A program made the position numbers and the translations under genes. Shown here piece after piece: positions 8,169 to 17,595 of a stretch of DNA of 64,000 bases (position 1 is the first letter of the stretch; each line of letters begins with the position of its first letter). This stretch comes from Candidatus Methylospira mobilis (GTDB lineage: Bacteria; Pseudomonadota; Gammaproteobacteria; Methylococcales; Methylococcaceae). The stretch lies in contig NZ_CP044205.1 in NCBI RefSeq assembly GCF_009498235.1, positions 739,716-803,715 on the forward strand, given 5' to 3'. The notes under the pieces are model-generated. The model was not told the DNA's origin. It saw nothing but the letters and a program-made list of their open reading frames with translations, and searched no databases.

Positions 8169-9923
8169 TCAGCGTAGCTCCTGCGCTACGGGTGCCGATG
8201 GCGCAGTCAGCAGCGTTGCCCAATATTGTTCATTGAGTTGGCGTACTGGCGTATTGGCATGAGCGGCCGCATTTTCCAGCAGGGGCAGCATGGCTTTTTC
8301 CGCTATCAGATACACCGGATGTTTGCGGGATGCCAGCCAACTGTCTATTCGGGCCGGATCGGCTACTTGATGAGGGCGTTCGGCGCTGTTCTTGAGCGCA
8401 AAGATGATATAGTTGCTGGTGAATTCATCGCCAACATCGCTGAATACCGTCAGTTCGCGCTGCAGATAAAATGCAAGTCCGCCGGGGAAGCAGCGTATGC
8501 AGGCCACTTCGGTCTCGGGTGTTAACTCATTGAACTGTCTGGCCAGTTCGCGCGAGGAGCGTCCTGCGCCATATATCTGCATCAGATCGAAATTGACGGT
8601 TACCAGCGCCAGCGGCAGCGCCAGGAAAGCTGCAAACGCCAGCGTGAGGCTGCGCCGCAGGCGCGCGTACAGAGCCAGGGCGCCGACAGCGGCGAGGGTG
8701 ACGACCAGGCTGTTGAGCGCCGCGGGCCATGGCGTCCAATAGGCATCCTTGATTTGCAGCAAAGCGTGCAGTTTTTCCGGTTGTTTCAGCTCGAACCAGA
8801 AAAATGCGCCTATCGCAGCGCACACAAAAGCGATGCCCGCCAGCGCGCGCATGATCATATGCGCGATGCGATTATCGGCGCTCTCCATGGCCAGCGCGAA
8901 TACTCTGGCTATGAGGATGCCCAGCGTAACGGTAGTGGACAAAATATAGCCGGGCAGCTTGGATTGTGAAATCGAAAAAAACAGCACTACGGCCAGCGTC
9001 CAGACCATGAGCAGGCGATCGGCGGATCGCAGTTGCGCGCGGCACTGCCACAGCCGTGCCAGGCCTTCGGGAAGTAGCGCGCTCCACGGGAAAAAACAGC
9101 TTGCAATAATCACCGCATAAAAATAAAACGGCTGGGTGCGTTGGAATTCGGAGGTTCCAAAACGCGACAACGACTCCTTGACGATGCCGTAATACGGAAA
9201 GTCCGGGTGATGATAGCTGACTCCGGCAAACCACGGAGCCACTATAAGCAGAAAAATGGCAATGTGCAGCGGCGAAAAGATTCTGCGCAATGCGCCCGGC
9301 TGCCGTTCGACCAGTCGCCACAAGGTAATGACCAGCAGTGGAATGATAAAACCGACCGGTCCCTTGACCAGGGTGGCGACGGAGCCCAGCGCGGCGGCGA
9401 GATAGTGCCGGCGCTTGCGTTGCGCTTCATCAGGCGTCGTTTCGGCAACGTAGGCGGCAAAGATGGAGGAGCAGACGAAAAAAGCCAGCGTCATATCGAA
9501 AATGACGTAGCGGGAAAATACCATGAACAGCGGCATGGTGGCCACTATCATGACCGCCAGCAACGCCGTGCGCGCGGAGTATTCGCGCCGGCAAAAAGCA
9601 TAAAGCACCAGCAATAACCCGCACCCCGCCAACGCGGACGACAGCCGGGCGCTGGTTTCCGATACGCCTAATACCGCATAGGTCAGCGCTACCGTTCTGA
9701 AATAGAAGGCAGGTTTGTCCAGATAATCGAGACCGTTGTAGACGGGGACCAGCCAGTTGCCGGATACCAGCATTTCGCGGGCAACCTCGGCGTTCCTTCC
9801 TTCGTCCGGAGAAAGAAGCGCCAAATCGCCCAGGCGATTAAACAGCATGAAAAAAACGATAAGCACAGCGGCGAGTAGCCCGAGCCAGGTGCGGGTTTTG
9901 TCGGTGATATCAGAGGAAAGCAT
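8169..9923 (-). CDS. ArnT/PMT-type membrane glycosyltransferase (GT39/GT83)
   Basis: A polytopic membrane protein of about 584 residues with roughly 10-12 hydrophobic segments. The conserved first periplasmic loop motif SPDEGRNAEVAREM carries the acidic residue used by ArnT-like enzymes, which move a sugar from an undecaprenyl-phosphate donor to lipid A, protein or polymer. I chose the ATG at 9923 because the next in-frame start is a GTG at 9977 that adds 18 residues of non-membrane sequence; neither has a strong ribosome-binding site. Pairing with the asparagine-synthetase-like gene suggests a glycan decorated by amidation. Acceptor unknown. Confidence 0.82.
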   Translation of the reverse strand: MLSSDITDKTRTWLGLLAAVLIVFFMLFNRLGDLALLSPDEGRNAEVAREMLVSGNWLVPVYNGLDYLDKPAFYFRTVALTYAVLGVSETSARLSSALAGCGLLLVLYAFCRREYSARTALLAVMIVATMPLFMVFSRYVIFDMTLAFFVCSSIFAAYVAETTPDEAQRKRRHYLAAALGSVATLVKGPVGFIIPLLVITLWRLVERQPGALRRIFSPLHIAIFLLIVAPWFAGVSYHHPDFPYYGIVKESLSRFGTSEFQRTQPFYFYAVIIASCFFPWSALLPEGLARLWQCRAQLRSADRLLMVWTLAVVLFFSISQSKLPGYILSTTVTLGILIARVFALAMESADNRIAHMIMRALAGIAFVCAAIGAFFWFELKQPEKLHALLQIKDAYWTPWPAALNSLVVTLAAVGALALYARLRRSLTLAFAAFLALPLALVTVNFDLMQIYGAGRSSRELARQFNELTPETEVACIRCFPGGLAFYLQRELTVFSDVGDEFTSNYIIFALKNSAERPHQVADPARIDSWLASRKHPVYLIAEKAMLPLLENAAAHANTPVRQLNEQYWATLLTAPSAPVAQELR

Positions 9924-10147
9924 GTTGCGGGGTATTCTGTAAGCTTCAGGAAGCGACGCAATATTGTATTTTAGCACACGGTATGTTTATACGCTCGGGA
10001 TTAAATGGGGATAGAGCGGATGGCCCTCTAAACCCCTGATCTGGTTGGCCGCAACCATATTGGGTTCATCCTGGTTGCTTGAAGCCAGACGGATAAGCGC
10101 CGGCGCTGGTTGGTGGCGAAGAGTTGCCGATAAATTATGTTTAAACG

Positions 10148-10193
10148 ATGGCATGTGGATTGCTTGTTATATGGCATGTGGATTGCTTGTTAT
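10148..10193. repeat. Perfect 23-bp tandem duplication upstream of spy
   Basis: Two exact head-to-tail copies (10148-10170 and 10171-10193), each beginning ATGGCATGTGG and ending GCTTGTTAT, lie 31-76 bp before the start of the Spy-like gene, where promoter or operator elements are expected. Confidence 0.9.
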
Positions 10194-10223
10194 AAGGGTC
10201 CTTTAATTCTAGTGAGAACAATC

Positions 10224-10703
10224 ATGAAATTTAATGTGCTTATTTCCATCATAGTCAGTCTTTTTCTGATGGCCGCTTCGAATGTTTCACTGGCGGAGAG
10301 CGGTGGCGACAAGGAAAGGTCCGAATATGCGAACTGCCCGCATCATCTTGGAAAAGGTGGCGCGGAAATGGATAAAAAGCTGGAGCAGCTGCATCAGAAT
10401 TTGAAGCTGACCGATGTCCAGGAGCCTTTATGGAAAGATTGGACGGCGAAACTGCTTGCAACACGCGACGCATGGAAGAAAAACAAGGCCGACCATGAGG
10501 CCTGGAAAAACCTGAAAGTTATCGAACGGATGGAGAAACGGTTGGCTTTAACCCGCGAGCGTCTCGCCGGCGAAGAATCCAGTCTGGCAAGCGCCAAGGC
10601 ATTGTATGCGCAGTTGACCGATGCTCAACGTAAAACTTTTGATGAGCAATTCCCTTTCGGTCATCACGGCGATAAGGATGGAGGCGACAAAAATAAGCGG
10701 TAA
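10224..10703 (+). CDS. Spy/CpxP-like periplasmic protein
   Basis: A 159-residue exported protein: signal peptide about 1-24 (cleavage after SLA), then a highly charged helical region with an LTDVQ motif early and LTDAQRKTFDEQF near the end, the two LTxxQ hallmarks of Spy/CpxP ATP-independent chaperones. The C-terminus is His/Asp/Lys rich (HHGDKDGGDKNK), possibly metal binding. The start at 10224 places the signal peptide at the N-terminus; an upstream in-frame ATG at 10137 would precede it by 29 unlikely residues and run through the tandem duplication. Probably induced by envelope or metal stress, judging from the family. Confidence 0.75.
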   Translation: MKFNVLISIIVSLFLMAASNVSLAESGGDKERSEYANCPHHLGKGGAEMDKKLEQLHQNLKLTDVQEPLWKDWTAKLLATRDAWKKNKADHEAWKNLKVIERMEKRLALTRERLAGEESSLASAKALYAQLTDAQRKTFDEQFPFGHHGDKDGGDKNKR

Positions 10704-10827
10704 AAAAACCTGTTTCCGTTCTAGTATTTACCCTTTCCAGAAATTATAGCGCAAGCGTTTGAGAGAGAATTTGTTATGCTGTGAGAAAAGCCCGGCAGGA
10801 GACGGTTTTTTGTTTTCATGCCATGCG

Positions 10828-11037
10828 GTAACTATTCAGTGAGCGCTTTTGATTCATGCCTGATGCAGTCGGGTTGAGGCAAGCCAGTCGAGACACGCGG
10901 AAGCATGTCGGGGGAAAAATAACGACGCTGCCAGTCGGTCCCTTATGTCTGGAAGCTCTCTGCGCCCACCCGTGGGTGCTGAAGGTCTCGCCTGACTCAC
11001 CTCGCTTCCTCATTCAGCGGGTAGGCTGAATAGTTAC
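10828..11037. repeat. MITE-like element with 12-bp terminal inverted repeats
   Basis: GTAACTATTCAG (10828-10839) and its exact complement CTGAATAGTTAC (11026-11037) bound about 210 bp. A 65-codon reading frame inside (minus strand, 10816-11013) matches nothing I recognise and is probably fortuitous. Solo copies of the end sequence occur at 49338-49349 (exact) and 58157-58168 (one mismatch), supporting a dispersed family. Confidence 0.55.
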
Positions 11038-11040
11038 GTC

Positions 11041-11601
11041 ATGCTTTTTTTGCAGACGCGGCATGGTCGTGGAAACCGTCCGCGTTTAACTCCGGAGCAG
11101 CTTGAAAACAAGGTTGAAAAACGGATCAACAAGGGCGGCTACACTACGAATCCATGCCGTAGCGCCCCACGATTATTGGATATTGATACAGTCATTGAGC
11201 GATATCGCTCGGTTGTTGCGTCATATAACCCAGCTTGCGCAAGAGCGACGGCAAGATAATTCGCATCCCGGCCTATCTTTCGATAGAGCCTGGTTGAGCG
11301 GCTGCAAGGGCATGGGCGAGCCGTTCTCGAACCGGCTCAAAACCAGCACAGCCATGGCTGCGCTGGTGCTTCTGGTTGATGGCGTATATTTTGCTTGGCT
11401 TTGTGCGTCCGAAGGTAGTGTCAAGATATTTCGCGCTTTCCGGCCGGACGCGCCTTGCCGGCGTATGAACGCCGCTTCGGCTGATTCTGACGGCATGACC
11501 ATGTTTTCTTTTGTGACCGAACATAACTCATTGATATAGGTATTTCACTTTGCCGGCCTATGTCAACAGAACCTAAGCAATACTCGATATCAGGAACCGC
11601 A
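11041..11601. other. Non-coding or unrecognised stretch before the ABC operon
   Basis: Several overlapping reading frames exist on both strands (for example 11102-11539 plus and 11273-11524 minus), but none has a ribosome-binding site, family motif or consistent codon use. It must hold the promoter of the downstream ABC transporter genes. Confidence 0.4.
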
Positions 11602-12324
11602 ATGCCGCATCCGCCCCTGCTTGAAGCGACCGAACTTGTCGTCAACTACAAAAATCATCGAGCCATCGACCGTCTGAACCTGTTGGTGCCGGCCGGTTGC
11701 GTGTATGCCATGCTGGGTGGCAACGGCGCCGGTAAAACTACCGCCATCAGCACTTTTTTAGGTTTCATTCAGCCTAGCAGCGGACGGGTGTCGATCGACG
11801 GCGACACGCCGATGCAGAATCCCGGCGCGGTGCGCGCCAAGTTGGCGTATTTACCGGAAAACGTCGCCTTGTACGATTACATGAGCGGTTTGGAAAACCT
11901 GGGATTCTTTTGCGCGCTGGCTGGTATTCAACTGAACCGTGAGCAAGGCGTCGAGTTGTTGAACGGCACAGGTCTGCAAGCCGACGCCCATCACAAGCGG
12001 GTAGCGAATTATTCGAAAGGCATGCGCCAGAAAGTCGGACTGGCGATTGCCGACGCCAAGCAGGCTAAAGTGATGCTGCTCGACGAGCCGACTTCCGGTC
12101 TCGACCCCAGCGCAGCCAACGATTTCGCGCAACGCATCCGCAACGCCGCCAATCGGGGCAGGGCGGTATTGCTGGCTACCCACGATTTATTCAATGCCAG
12201 GCAGGTCGCCGACCGGATCGGCATCATGAAAGCCGGCCGTCTGGTCGAAGAGTTCGACGCCCACAGCGTCGCCCACGACGAACTGGAGCAAAAATATCTG
12301 GCTCATGCACGGGGTTTATCGTGA
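11602..12324 (+). CDS. ABC transporter ATP-binding subunit
   Basis: A 240-residue nucleotide-binding subunit with Walker A GGNGAGKT, signature YSKGMRQK, Walker B VMLLDEPTSGLDP and an H-loop (LLATHD). It energises the two permeases encoded next; its stop overlaps the first permease start by 4 bp. The start at 11602 has AGGA about 8 bp upstream; an in-frame ATG at 11560 would add 14 residues. The family belongs to ABC-2 type exporters. Confidence 0.88.
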   Translation: MPHPPLLEATELVVNYKNHRAIDRLNLLVPAGCVYAMLGGNGAGKTTAISTFLGFIQPSSGRVSIDGDTPMQNPGAVRAKLAYLPENVALYDYMSGLENLGFFCALAGIQLNREQGVELLNGTGLQADAHHKRVANYSKGMRQKVGLAIADAKQAKVMLLDEPTSGLDPSAANDFAQRIRNAANRGRAVLLATHDLFNARQVADRIGIMKAGRLVEEFDAHSVAHDELEQKYLAHARGLS

Positions 12325-13733
12325 TAGCCGCCATTGTTCGCAAGGAACTGCTGGGGGTGCTGCGCGACGGACGTTTTCTGTTGCTGGCGATTTCGGTATT
12401 CGTGCTGCTGTGCGGATTTTTTCTCGCCTCGACGGACGAATACCGGCGCATTGGCGCGGAGAAACAGGCAATTGGCGCTACGGTGCGCGAGCAATGGGAC
12501 CATCAAGGCGTTAAAAATCCGCATACCGCCGCCCATTTCGGGATTTACGTATTCAAACCGGACTTGCCGCTGGCGGCTGTGGATCCGGGGTTGCGCGCGT
12601 TTACCGGGCAAGCGTTGTGGCTGGAGCCGCACAAACGCAATCTGGCGCGCTTCAGTCCGTCCGCCGACCAAAATCTGGCCGGGCGTTTCGGGCAAACGAC
12701 GGTGGCGTTCGTGCTGTACGCGTTGTTGCCGTTGATGATGATTGCGCTGGCGTTTAACGCCATCAGCCAGGAACGCGAGCACGGCACCTTGCGGATGCTG
12801 CATTGTCTGGGTATTTCCGGCAGACAATTACTGTTCGGCAAGTTTGCCGGTCTGCTGAGTGCATTTGTACTGGTGCTGTTACCGGCTGTCGTAATATCGC
12901 TGCTGATTTTGTATGCGCATTTCCAGTCCAGCCGCGACGGTCTGTTACGAATGCTGATACTGACTCTGGCGTTATTCATCTATTACGCCATATTTGCCGC
13001 AGTGTCCATGGCGGTTTCGGCGGGCCTGCGCAACAGCCGCACCGTGTTGTTCGCCTTGCTGGCTTTCTGGCTGGCGAGCGTGCTGGTCGCACCGCGTCTG
13101 GGCGCCGCTGCCGCCGAACTTCGACTTCCCACCCCCGATGCCGCCGATTTCTGGAACGGCATCAAACACGATATGCAAAACGGCATCGGTAACGATGGCG
13201 AAGCGACTCGCCGGGAAGCGGCTTTCCGTACTCAGGTGCTGAAACAATACGGCGTTGATAAACCGGAAGACTTGCCGGTTGGTTACACCGCGCTGTTGCG
13301 CCATTACAATGACGAATACTCCAGCCGGGTGCACGAACTGCACTTCGCGCAATTGCGCGCCACTTTCCTGCAGCAGCAAGCCTGGAGTCATATGGTTTCC
13401 TGGTTGGGGCCTTCCGTCGCGATGCGTTCGCTGTCGATGACGCTGGCCGGCATGGATTTGCCGCATCAATATCATTTCGAGGATGCCGCGGAACGCTACC
13501 GGCAATATTTTATCGGCCTGACCGACGATTGGGACAGGCAGCGCAGTCACGGCACGCTACGCACCGCCGAAGGCGGTAATGAAGATTGGAGCAGCGTCGA
13601 CGACTTCGATTATCGCGTACCGGACTGGCGGTTCGCGCTCGGCGCTGCCTGGCCGGATGTGGCGGTGTTGCTGATCTGGCTGTTCGCAGCGTTGAGTTTG
13701 CTGATGCTGGCGTCCAGGAGGTTGCAGCCATGA
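12321..13733 (+). CDS. ABC-2 type transporter permease (first of two)
   Basis: A 470-residue membrane protein with an N-terminal helix (about 10-32), a large ~110-residue extracytoplasmic segment, then a cluster of helices (about 135-265), another long soluble segment and a C-terminal helix (about 445-465). This layout is typical of DUF3526-like ABC-2 permeases. The motif FNAISQEREHGTLRML is the cytoplasmic coupling region. It overlaps its neighbours on both sides (ATGA type), so the three proteins are made together. Cargo is not apparent. Confidence 0.82.
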   Translation: MIAAIVRKELLGVLRDGRFLLLAISVFVLLCGFFLASTDEYRRIGAEKQAIGATVREQWDHQGVKNPHTAAHFGIYVFKPDLPLAAVDPGLRAFTGQALWLEPHKRNLARFSPSADQNLAGRFGQTTVAFVLYALLPLMMIALAFNAISQEREHGTLRMLHCLGISGRQLLFGKFAGLLSAFVLVLLPAVVISLLILYAHFQSSRDGLLRMLILTLALFIYYAIFAAVSMAVSAGLRNSRTVLFALLAFWLASVLVAPRLGAAAAELRLPTPDAADFWNGIKHDMQNGIGNDGEATRREAAFRTQVLKQYGVDKPEDLPVGYTALLRHYNDEYSSRVHELHFAQLRATFLQQQAWSHMVSWLGPSVAMRSLSMTLAGMDLPHQYHFEDAAERYRQYFIGLTDDWDRQRSHGTLRTAEGGNEDWSSVDDFDYRVPDWRFALGAAWPDVAVLLIWLFAALSLLMLASRRLQP

Positions 13734-15088
13734 GTTTATTGTTTAAAGCCGAGTTCTTGCGGTTTTCCCGAAACCCGCTCAATCTGCGCGTGCTGGCGGC
13801 ATTTTCTGTACTGTTTTGCGCGGGCGCGATCTGGGCCGGAGTGAGCGCCGGCGCATTTCGTGACAGGCTGGTCCAGCGTCAGCAATCCTGGCTGCAGGCG
13901 GTGGAAAAACTGCAAAACGCTGCCGATAGTGGCGCCGTTCAGGCCGCCCCCGAACCTTGGGCGGACTTGCCAGCGTTGGGCGGTCTGGTGTTGAGTGTGC
14001 GGCAATTCGATCTGCTCAATCCGGAAATACGCATTCTTACCCGTAGCCGTTACACGGACGGTCGCAATAGCGATCAAGTCTATAACCCGCTGCTGCTGGA
14101 ATGGGGGGTGCCGGATTTCGCCACGCTGCTGGTATTGCTGCTGCCACTGATGGTGGTCGGACTCTGTTACGGTCTGGTGCAGGAAGACCGGGAGCAAGGC
14201 TGCTGGCGGCTGGTCTGCGCGCAAACGGCGCGGCCTTGGCGTCTGGTTTTCGCTGCGCTGACCGTGCGCTTTATCGCCGTGCTGGCTGTGGCGGCCCTGG
14301 CCTCCCTGCTCGCGTTTGCGCTGGATTCCGGCATCGACATCCGGACGGTGCTGGTTTGGCTGTGCCTTATTGCAGCCTTTTTGTCGTGCTGGATTGCAGT
14401 ATCCGCGCTGTTGCTGTTGTTACCGGTCTCGGCTGCCGCGGCAGCGCTGGGCATGCTGGGCGTGTGGCTGATTACTACGTTTGGGGTACCCGCAGCATTA
14501 AGCTGGGCGGCCAATTCTCAACAACCGATGCCTTCGAGGCTGACCGCGATAGTGGCGATTCGCGCTATTGATGCCGAGATCGCCGGGCAGCGCGACACAT
14601 TGCTGGCGGCCTGGTATCAACAGCATCCCGGCGTCAATGCGCCGGCCGATCCGAAGGCGTTGCCGCGGCAGCTGACCTCATTGCCGGCCAATCTGGAGCT
14701 GGACAGGCGAGTGCGGTCTTTGCAGCGTCAATTCGACGCGGTTCGTCAGGCGCAGTTCGAATTGATGCGGCGCTACGCTTTTCTGTCGCCGGCTTTGGCC
14801 GTGCTGTTGAATGCCGATCAACTGGCGGGTATCGATGCCACACGTTATGCGGCGTTTGTCGACGCCGTTAACCGGTTTGAGGATCAATGGCGAGACTACT
14901 TTGTTCCCCGATTGATGGGCGGTGGAAAACTGACCGCCGACGATTATCGAGCAATGCCGGCGTTTGACCCAGGCGCATTAGCCTCTGGCGGCGAGAATTC
15001 GCTGGGTATCGTCATAAAATTGCTGACTACGGCGTTTGCCGGTTTGCTGTTGGCGGCCGGTTTGCGCAAATATTTATCCAGACCGTAG
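13730..15088 (+). CDS. ABC-2 type transporter permease (second of two)
   Basis: A 452-residue paralogue of the preceding permease with the same plan: N-terminal helix, large periplasmic domain, helices around the coupling sequence YGLVQEDREQGCWRLV, a second soluble domain and a C-terminal helix. The start is the ATG of the ATGA overlap at 13730; the longer frame upstream (from 13586) lies inside the previous gene. A heterodimeric exporter is likely. No receptor or substrate gene is adjacent. Confidence 0.82.
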   Translation: MSLLFKAEFLRFSRNPLNLRVLAAFSVLFCAGAIWAGVSAGAFRDRLVQRQQSWLQAVEKLQNAADSGAVQAAPEPWADLPALGGLVLSVRQFDLLNPEIRILTRSRYTDGRNSDQVYNPLLLEWGVPDFATLLVLLLPLMVVGLCYGLVQEDREQGCWRLVCAQTARPWRLVFAALTVRFIAVLAVAALASLLAFALDSGIDIRTVLVWLCLIAAFLSCWIAVSALLLLLPVSAAAAALGMLGVWLITTFGVPAALSWAANSQQPMPSRLTAIVAIRAIDAEIAGQRDTLLAAWYQQHPGVNAPADPKALPRQLTSLPANLELDRRVRSLQRQFDAVRQAQFELMRRYAFLSPALAVLLNADQLAGIDATRYAAFVDAVNRFEDQWRDYFVPRLMGGGKLTADDYRAMPAFDPGALASGGENSLGIVIKLLTTAFAGLLLAAGLRKYLSRP

Positions 15089-15246
15089 TAAGAACGGTTC
15101 GTTAACTGTTCAGCAGCGTTTTTTCAAGAATAACTTGTCGGATTCAATTGATTTTTTATTTCAGGCAACTATGTCATTGTCCCGCTTCAGGGCTCGGGGG
15201 CAGTTAGTAGAAACGCGCCCCTGTCAGGCGCTGGATAGTTGGTAGT

Positions 15247-16215
15247 TTAAGGCCCGCGCCGCGCATAATGGTAAGTCATCAGCAGGAAGAATTGAGCGCC
15301 AAAAATCAGGTTGGCCAGCAACAGATGAATCGGCTGCACAAAGGCCGGAAAGCCGAGGCGATCGAGTACGACGCCGCTCGCGATTGCGCAAATAATCAAT
15401 GCGCCGGGAATCATGCCGGCTGCGAACAACAAGCTGCCGCCCCGGATATGGCGATAAATCTGCCAGGCTATCCACAGATTGGTCAGCAATATCAGCGAGG
15501 AAAACGAACGATGCACGTAAAAAATCAGCGGAAATTCCTCGCGCCATAAGTGGCGGTTGAGATGAGCGAAGGCCATGGACAGCAAATCGACCGATTCGCG
15601 GATTTGCGTGCCCATCGCGATCTGCAGCAAGGTCATGACCAGTGCGATTTTCAGCACCGTGCCGACGCGCGCGGAAAGCCGGCTGGCATCCACTTGTTCG
15701 AGCTGCCGGCTCTGCGAGCGGGTAATCGCGTAAATCAGCATGCAGACGATGATAAAGGCCGTCGCCATATGCGCGGTGATCATCGCCGGACGCAGATTAC
15801 TGGCTACCACGGCCGATCCCAGCCAGCCTTGGAATCCGGTCAATAGCATCACGCCGGCGGATACCCAAAATACCGTCGCGTCGGACTTCAAAAAACGCCG
15901 CGCGCTGAATGTGGTCAGTATTATCAACAGACCGGTGCCGGCGCCCAGTACGCGGTTGGCATATTCGGTCCAGGTTTTGACGGGATTGAAATCGGTGTTG
16001 GCGTAACCGCGCGCGGCGTAAATAGCATGATAGTCAGCGGGCAACTGCGATTCCTGGGTAGGAGGTATCCAGCAGCCGAAGCAGGTCGGCCAGTCCGGAC
16101 AGCCCATGCCGGCCCCGGAAGCGCGTACGACACTTCCGGCCAGTATGACGAGGTAAACGGCGGCGATGGTCAGCGCGCCCAGGCGCCGGAAACGGATAAC
16201 GTCGGTTATATTCAT
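15247..16215 (-). CDS. ctaA: Heme A synthase (COX15/CtaA family)
   Basis: A 322-residue membrane protein with eight predicted helices in two four-helix halves. The N-terminal loop GMGCPDWPTCFGCW contains the conserved cysteines, and heme-ligand histidines occur in ITAHMATAF, VHRSF and PIHLLLAN. It oxidises heme O to heme A for aa3-type cytochrome oxidase. A cytochrome b561 gene lies 17 bp upstream on the same strand, suggesting co-transcription. Oxidase structural genes and ctaB are not in this window. Confidence 0.88.
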   Translation of the reverse strand: MNITDVIRFRRLGALTIAAVYLVILAGSVVRASGAGMGCPDWPTCFGCWIPPTQESQLPADYHAIYAARGYANTDFNPVKTWTEYANRVLGAGTGLLIILTTFSARRFLKSDATVFWVSAGVMLLTGFQGWLGSAVVASNLRPAMITAHMATAFIIVCMLIYAITRSQSRQLEQVDASRLSARVGTVLKIALVMTLLQIAMGTQIRESVDLLSMAFAHLNRHLWREEFPLIFYVHRSFSSLILLTNLWIAWQIYRHIRGGSLLFAAGMIPGALIICAIASGVVLDRLGFPAFVQPIHLLLANLIFGAQFFLLMTYHYARRGP

Positions 16216-16232
16216 AAATCTGGGCGCTTTGG

Positions 16233-16790
16233 TTACTTTTGTTTTTTACCGTGATTCGGCAGCATGCGCGCCAATGTGTCGTCGCGATCCACAAAATGGT
16301 GTTTCAGCGCCGCCGCGGCATGTCCTGCAATCAGAATACCGAATGCCCAGGCCAGCGTGACGTGCACGTTTCTGAAGGCTTCGCCCAATGACTCGTTTTT
16401 TTCCAGCAGTACCGGCAGCGGCAAAACGCCGGCCAGCTTGACCGGATAACCAAAGGCATTGCTTTCGGCCCAGCCGGCCAGAGGCACCAGTATCATGAGC
16501 AGGTAATAGACTATAAAGGCGTAGCCGGTAATCTTTCTCAGCAGTAACGGCATGGTTGCGGACAGCGGCGGCGGTGGATTGAAACTGCGCCAGGCCAGAC
16601 GGAAAGCGACGGCAGGGAGCACCGTGCTGCCTGTGGCTTTGTGCCAGCCTATCAGGCTGGAGCGCTCCGGTCCACGCGGCAGATCTTCGAAGTAGTAGCC
16701 TAAAACCCGGGTGCCGATGATCAGCACGGCCATCAGCCAATGTAGCCATTGCGCTGTCGGGTTGTAACGTATGGTGTTGCCGAATGCCAT
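16233..16790 (-). CDS. Cytochrome b561
   Basis: A 185-residue four-helix diheme membrane cytochrome. Paired histidines are visible in AQWLHWLMA, LIGWHKATG, VHVTLAWAF and LIAGHAAAALKHHFV, matching the bacterial CybB family that passes electrons between quinol and periplasmic acceptors. Located directly upstream of ctaA on the same strand. Confidence 0.88.
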   Translation of the reverse strand: MAFGNTIRYNPTAQWLHWLMAVLIIGTRVLGYYFEDLPRGPERSSLIGWHKATGSTVLPAVAFRLAWRSFNPPPPLSATMPLLLRKITGYAFIVYYLLMILVPLAGWAESNAFGYPVKLAGVLPLPVLLEKNESLGEAFRNVHVTLAWAFGILIAGHAAAALKHHFVDRDDTLARMLPNHGKKQK

Positions 16791-16908
16791 TAACGGGTCT
16801 CCCTGATTTCAAAAATGCGGTGTTTATTCTGCTAATAATATTGCATTTTGTGACTGCGCAGTGATGTTATAGACTGCTGATCATCAACACCGGTTGCATT
16901 TTGTTAGA

Positions 16909-17505
16909 ATGATACGCTTTTGTTTGCTTCTTGTTGTCGCAGTTTTGCAGGGCTGCGTGACATCGCCGCCCAGCAATGTCGCTGATATTTGCTCGATTTT
17001 CGAGGAGAAAAGCGATTGGTACGACAGCACGCTGGCCGCATACAAGCGCTGGGGCGCGCCTGTACACGTACAGATGGCCATTATCAACCAGGAGTCGTCA
17101 TTTGTGGGGGATGCGCGGCCCGATCGCGTACGCTTTCTGGGGATACCGCTCTGGTGGCGTCCCACTTCCGCTTACGGATACACTCAGGCGGTCGATATGA
17201 CCTGGAATGATTACATCAAGATGACGGGTAATTATGGGGCCGACCGGGACGACTTTGCCGATGCCGCCGATTTTGTCGGCTGGTACATGAAACACACCAC
17301 GCTGTCGCTTGGCATCTCCGGCAGCGATGCCTACCGCCAGTATCTGGCGTACCATGAAGGGCGGAAAGGATACCAGCGCGGCCACTGGAAATCCAAACCC
17401 GCGCTGGTAAGGGCTGCGCGGCATGTCGCCACTTTTGCCGATCGTTACAAAAAACAGTTGCGGCGATGCCAATCCAGCCTGGCGAGCGGTGAGGAAGATG
17501 AATAA
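16909..17505 (+). CDS. Lipoprotein with lytic-transglycosylase-like (SLT) fold
   Basis: A 198-residue lipoprotein (lipobox VLQGC, Cys16 from the ATG at 16909). The body contains AIINQESSFVGDARP, with the catalytic glutamate context ES of SLT transglycosylases, then YGYTQAVDMTWNDY, the Gly-Tyr-x-Q motif of lysozyme-like folds. Such proteins cut or bind peptidoglycan. A TTG at 16894 is an alternative start. It lies just upstream of rlmL with the same orientation. Confidence 0.8.
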   Translation: MIRFCLLLVVAVLQGCVTSPPSNVADICSIFEEKSDWYDSTLAAYKRWGAPVHVQMAIINQESSFVGDARPDRVRFLGIPLWWRPTSAYGYTQAVDMTWNDYIKMTGNYGADRDDFADAADFVGWYMKHTTLSLGISGSDAYRQYLAYHEGRKGYQRGHWKSKPALVRAARHVATFADRYKKQLRRCQSSLASGEEDE

Positions 17506-17595
17506 AGCGCTTTGCCCGCAGCGCCCTTCCTGACGGCGCGTAATTTCTGCTCTACGCTCCGTTTTTTCCGGTATTGCTACTTTCAGGACAAATCC

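Noticed and set aside
11102-11539. 145-codon frame before the ABC operon
   Set aside because: No ribosome-binding site, no family motif and unusual composition; overlapping frames exist on both strands.
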